DNA from: Chloroflexota bacterium
GTDB taxonomy: Bacteria > Chloroflexota > Dehalococcoidia > Lucifugimonadales > JACPCL1
Assembly: GCA_016210395.1 (NCBI GenBank)
Contig: JACQUI010000312.1
Location: forward strand, 1-8,677
Reading direction: 5' to 3'
Length of the DNA: 8,677 nt
Part shown: piece by piece, positions 6,804 through 8,677 of the stretch
How the letters are laid out: the number at the start of each line of letters is the position of its first letter
Numbering within the stretch: position 1 is the first letter of the stretch
Position numbers and translations under genes: made by a program
The notes under the pieces: model-generated
Told to the model about the DNA's origin: nothing
Database searches by the model: none
What the model saw: the letters and a program-made list of their open reading frames with translations, nothing else

Positions 6804-8677
6804 CTATCCGCCGCCTAACGATAACTGAAGGTCAATCAGGCGTTCATTACCAGGCTCAAGGCGAAGACCTTCTCGGACTTGGGTCGCGGCTTCTGGCTTC
6901 CTCCCCAGTCTAGCAAGATTTACAGCCAACGCATGATGATTGACGACATTGTGATGCCGCTCTCTGTATCCAATAGGATCCCTGTAGAACCCCTTACGAA
7001 ATTCCTGTTCTGCCCGCGCGACCAAACTCTGCGGGTCACCTTGGTGCGACCTCAATGCAGCCAAGCGAGCAAGGGAGAGGCCAAGACCGTGGTAGTCCTG
7101 GGGGTCACTGCCCTCCAGTGTCACTGCAGTTGAAAAGCAGGCAACTGCGTTCTCCCAGTTCCCCAGGCGCTGTTCCATTCGGCCCCAGCTTCGCCAACAC
7201 GAAAGATGCTTTTGGTCAAGGCTAGAGGCCTTCCGAAAGTTCTCACGCGCGGCACTAAAGTGGCCCTCGTCCCTTTCCAATATTCCCCAGGTATAGTACA
7301 AGAACGCCGTTTCCATGTAGGACTTGGCTGTGTCCAGCCTTGTCACCGCATCTTGGTAGTGGCCGCCTTGATACGCTCTAAACGCTGCATCGACTAGCAT
7401 GTTGGAAAGGCGTTGTTTCTCTGGGATTCCGTCCGATGGTCCCGCTATTGCCGCTATCTGGGAAAGGGCCTCGTTGTATCGCCCCACCTCAACCAGATAG
7501 ATGTTGAAGTTGTCTCTCAGTACAGTCTCATAACTGGGGTCTTCTTCTGTCCTTTTCCGAACGAAGTCTGCTGTCAACGGCAATAGCGCGTAGCGACTTG
7601 TCTGTCCACGAGAATCCGTAAAGGGATTCGCAAACGCGTACTGCGTCAGGCAAGCTAAACCCTCTCTTATCCGCAGGTCAGGAAGCTTGGTTATCTGCCT
7701 CAGTTCTTCCAGTGAAGGAGGTTCACTGAACATGGCCACGGCCATGGCAAGGTGACGCGATTCCTCATTCAAGCTGCCCCAGGATTCAGCAAAACAGAAC
7801 TCCAGGATGTCTTGTTGAGCAAGGCCCGATTCAAGACGGTCAAGATAGGTATCCAAGGAGTTTCCGGCTGAGACCTTGTGTGCTGCCAGCTTGAGCGCAA
7901 GTGGAATGCCACCTACCCTCTCGATTAGGCGATTCAACGAACCAGGTGGTGCGGAAAGGAGTTCGTGAGAATCCAGGTCTTTGGCCATTTCGGCTAGCAA
8001 TGATAGACAGTCTACAAGAGGTAGAGCAGTCAATCGATGATTCCTTTGACTTTCTTCAAAACGAACTCTGGTAGTGACGAGTGCTTTGCTGGGTGACGGC
8101 AAATCAGATAGAAGACGATATACAGCTGGGTCAGCAACAGTCTCAAGATTGTCTAGCACAAGAAGGCACGGGGCAAGACTAAGGACCTCTCTAACAAGTG
8201 CAATGCGTTCCTGATAATCAGAGCTGGTCTTTTCATGAAAACCGGTGCACGCGAGTATTACATTTAACAGGTCGTCGAGGTTTGTGAAAGATGGCCTCAC
8301 CGGAGCGATCCCGCTCGGGGCAAGTTTCGTTAGCTTTGCACTGGCCCAGATGATGTATCCGAAAGGAGTCAAGGAGTTGGGCAGTTGCTCTCTAAGGCGA
8401 TACGCACACCTTAGTCCGTCTTGCCGACCCCTCCGATCCCGTCTATGGACACTACCCATGCCCGTGGATGCGCAAGGCTAGCCAACACCTGCTCAACATC
8501 TTGGCTCCTCCCGTGAAACTGCTGATAGTCCGGCCTGGGCAGATTGTCGTAGCAGATGGGCAAATGCGCTGGCACTTCTTCTACATCAACGACACTATCG
8601 GCATCGCCTGCAACTGAGGGGACGGCCTGGTGGGAAGTCGCAGGCCGCAGAATTGACGGAACCTCAAGCCCAATTGC
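6804..8677 (-). pseudogene. Frameshifted STAND NTPase (NB-ARC + TPR), N-terminus beyond right edge
   Basis: Two minus-strand frames together encode one STAND ATPase. Frame one enters from the right edge (8677) and runs 88 codons to a TAA at 8413-8411. It carries a linker, the pre-NB-ARC motif NLPRPDYQQFHGR (8545-8507) and a full Walker A, GIGGVGKT (8440-8417). Frame two resumes at about 8414 and runs to the TAG at 6806-6804. It carries FGYIIWASAK (about 8363-8334), Walker B CLLVLDN (about 8168-8148), sensor-like ALVTTR (about 8084-8067), the GxP motif GGIPLAL (about 7913-7893), a winged-helix-like region, and about five TPR-like repeats (about 7400-6850). Proteins of this class sense a trigger by the C-terminal repeats, oligomerise with ATP and fire an N-terminal effector; many act in phage defence or signalling. 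The effector is not in the window. An ATG at 8459 in frame two would yield a protein without Walker A, with 15 out-of-frame residues first. The gene is less GC-rich than its neighbours. Confidence 0.8.
8411..8420 (-). other. Frame break directly after the Walker A motif
   Basis: Codons GGC AAG ACG GAC give GKTD and are followed at once by TAA (8413-8411). Shifting back by one base gives CTA AGG TGT GCG TAT (LRCAY), which continues the NB-ARC helix. Related domains usually have two more residues here (GKTxLAxxxAY), so loss of seven bases explains the break better than loss of one. No homopolymer or slippery heptamer is present at the site. Confidence 0.75.

Noticed and set aside
6638..6913. 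Small plus-strand ORF overlapping the end of thrC
   Set aside because: It has no family resemblance or ribosome site, and its last third is antisense to the TPR region of the STAND gene.
8405..8420. Programmed -1 frameshift making one STAND protein
   Set aside because: The shift direction fits -1, but no X XXY YYZ slippery heptamer occurs at the junction and the joined product would still lack two residues usual after the P-loop.

Overview
The window is GC-rich bacterial DNA. The lipoprotein signals, the NB-ARC/TPR gene style and the overall gene content would fit a Chloroflexota genome or metagenome bin, but no marker gene fixes the lineage, so treat this as a weak guess. It holds six protein genes and no rRNA, tRNA, CRISPR array or transposase that I can see.

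Left part (1-4022, minus strand): a compact three-gene operon read right to left. It begins with a CpsB/YwqE-type PHP-domain phosphatase (4022-3240). One base after its stop comes a polytopic membrane protein of the '6-pyruvoyl-tetrahydropterin synthase-related'/GT-C-like type (3238-1517). Overlapping its end by 14 bases is a lipoprotein built of about 100-residue Ig-like repeats, which runs off the left edge (1530 to beyond 1). Together these suggest a cell-surface polysaccharide or envelope-glycoconjugate function.

Middle part (4023-6651, plus strand): a 158-base divergent intergenic region, then a TolB-like beta-propeller lipoprotein (4181-5314), a 167-base gap with a perfect 7-bp hairpin, and a complete threonine synthase with an N-terminal zinc ribbon (5482-6651). 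The threonine synthase is ordinary core metabolism.

Right part (6652-8677, minus strand): a convergent intergenic region with a terminator-like inverted repeat, then a STAND-family NTPase (NB-ARC core plus TPR repeats) that enters from the right edge. This gene is visibly less GC-rich than thrC (25 of 60 bases G or C at 8101-8160, against 45 of 60 at 6061-6120), consistent with an accessory gene gained by transfer. Its reading frame is broken exactly after the Walker A motif: the P-loop lies in one frame that ends at a TAA at 8413-8411, while the rest of the NB-ARC domain and all TPRs lie in another frame. As written the locus cannot make an intact STAND ATPase, so it is either a decaying gene or a sequence error.

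I found no convincing novel multi-gene system. The two places most worth following up are the broken STAND gene, whose N-terminal effector domain lies beyond the window, and the phosphatase/membrane-protein/Ig-lipoprotein operon.
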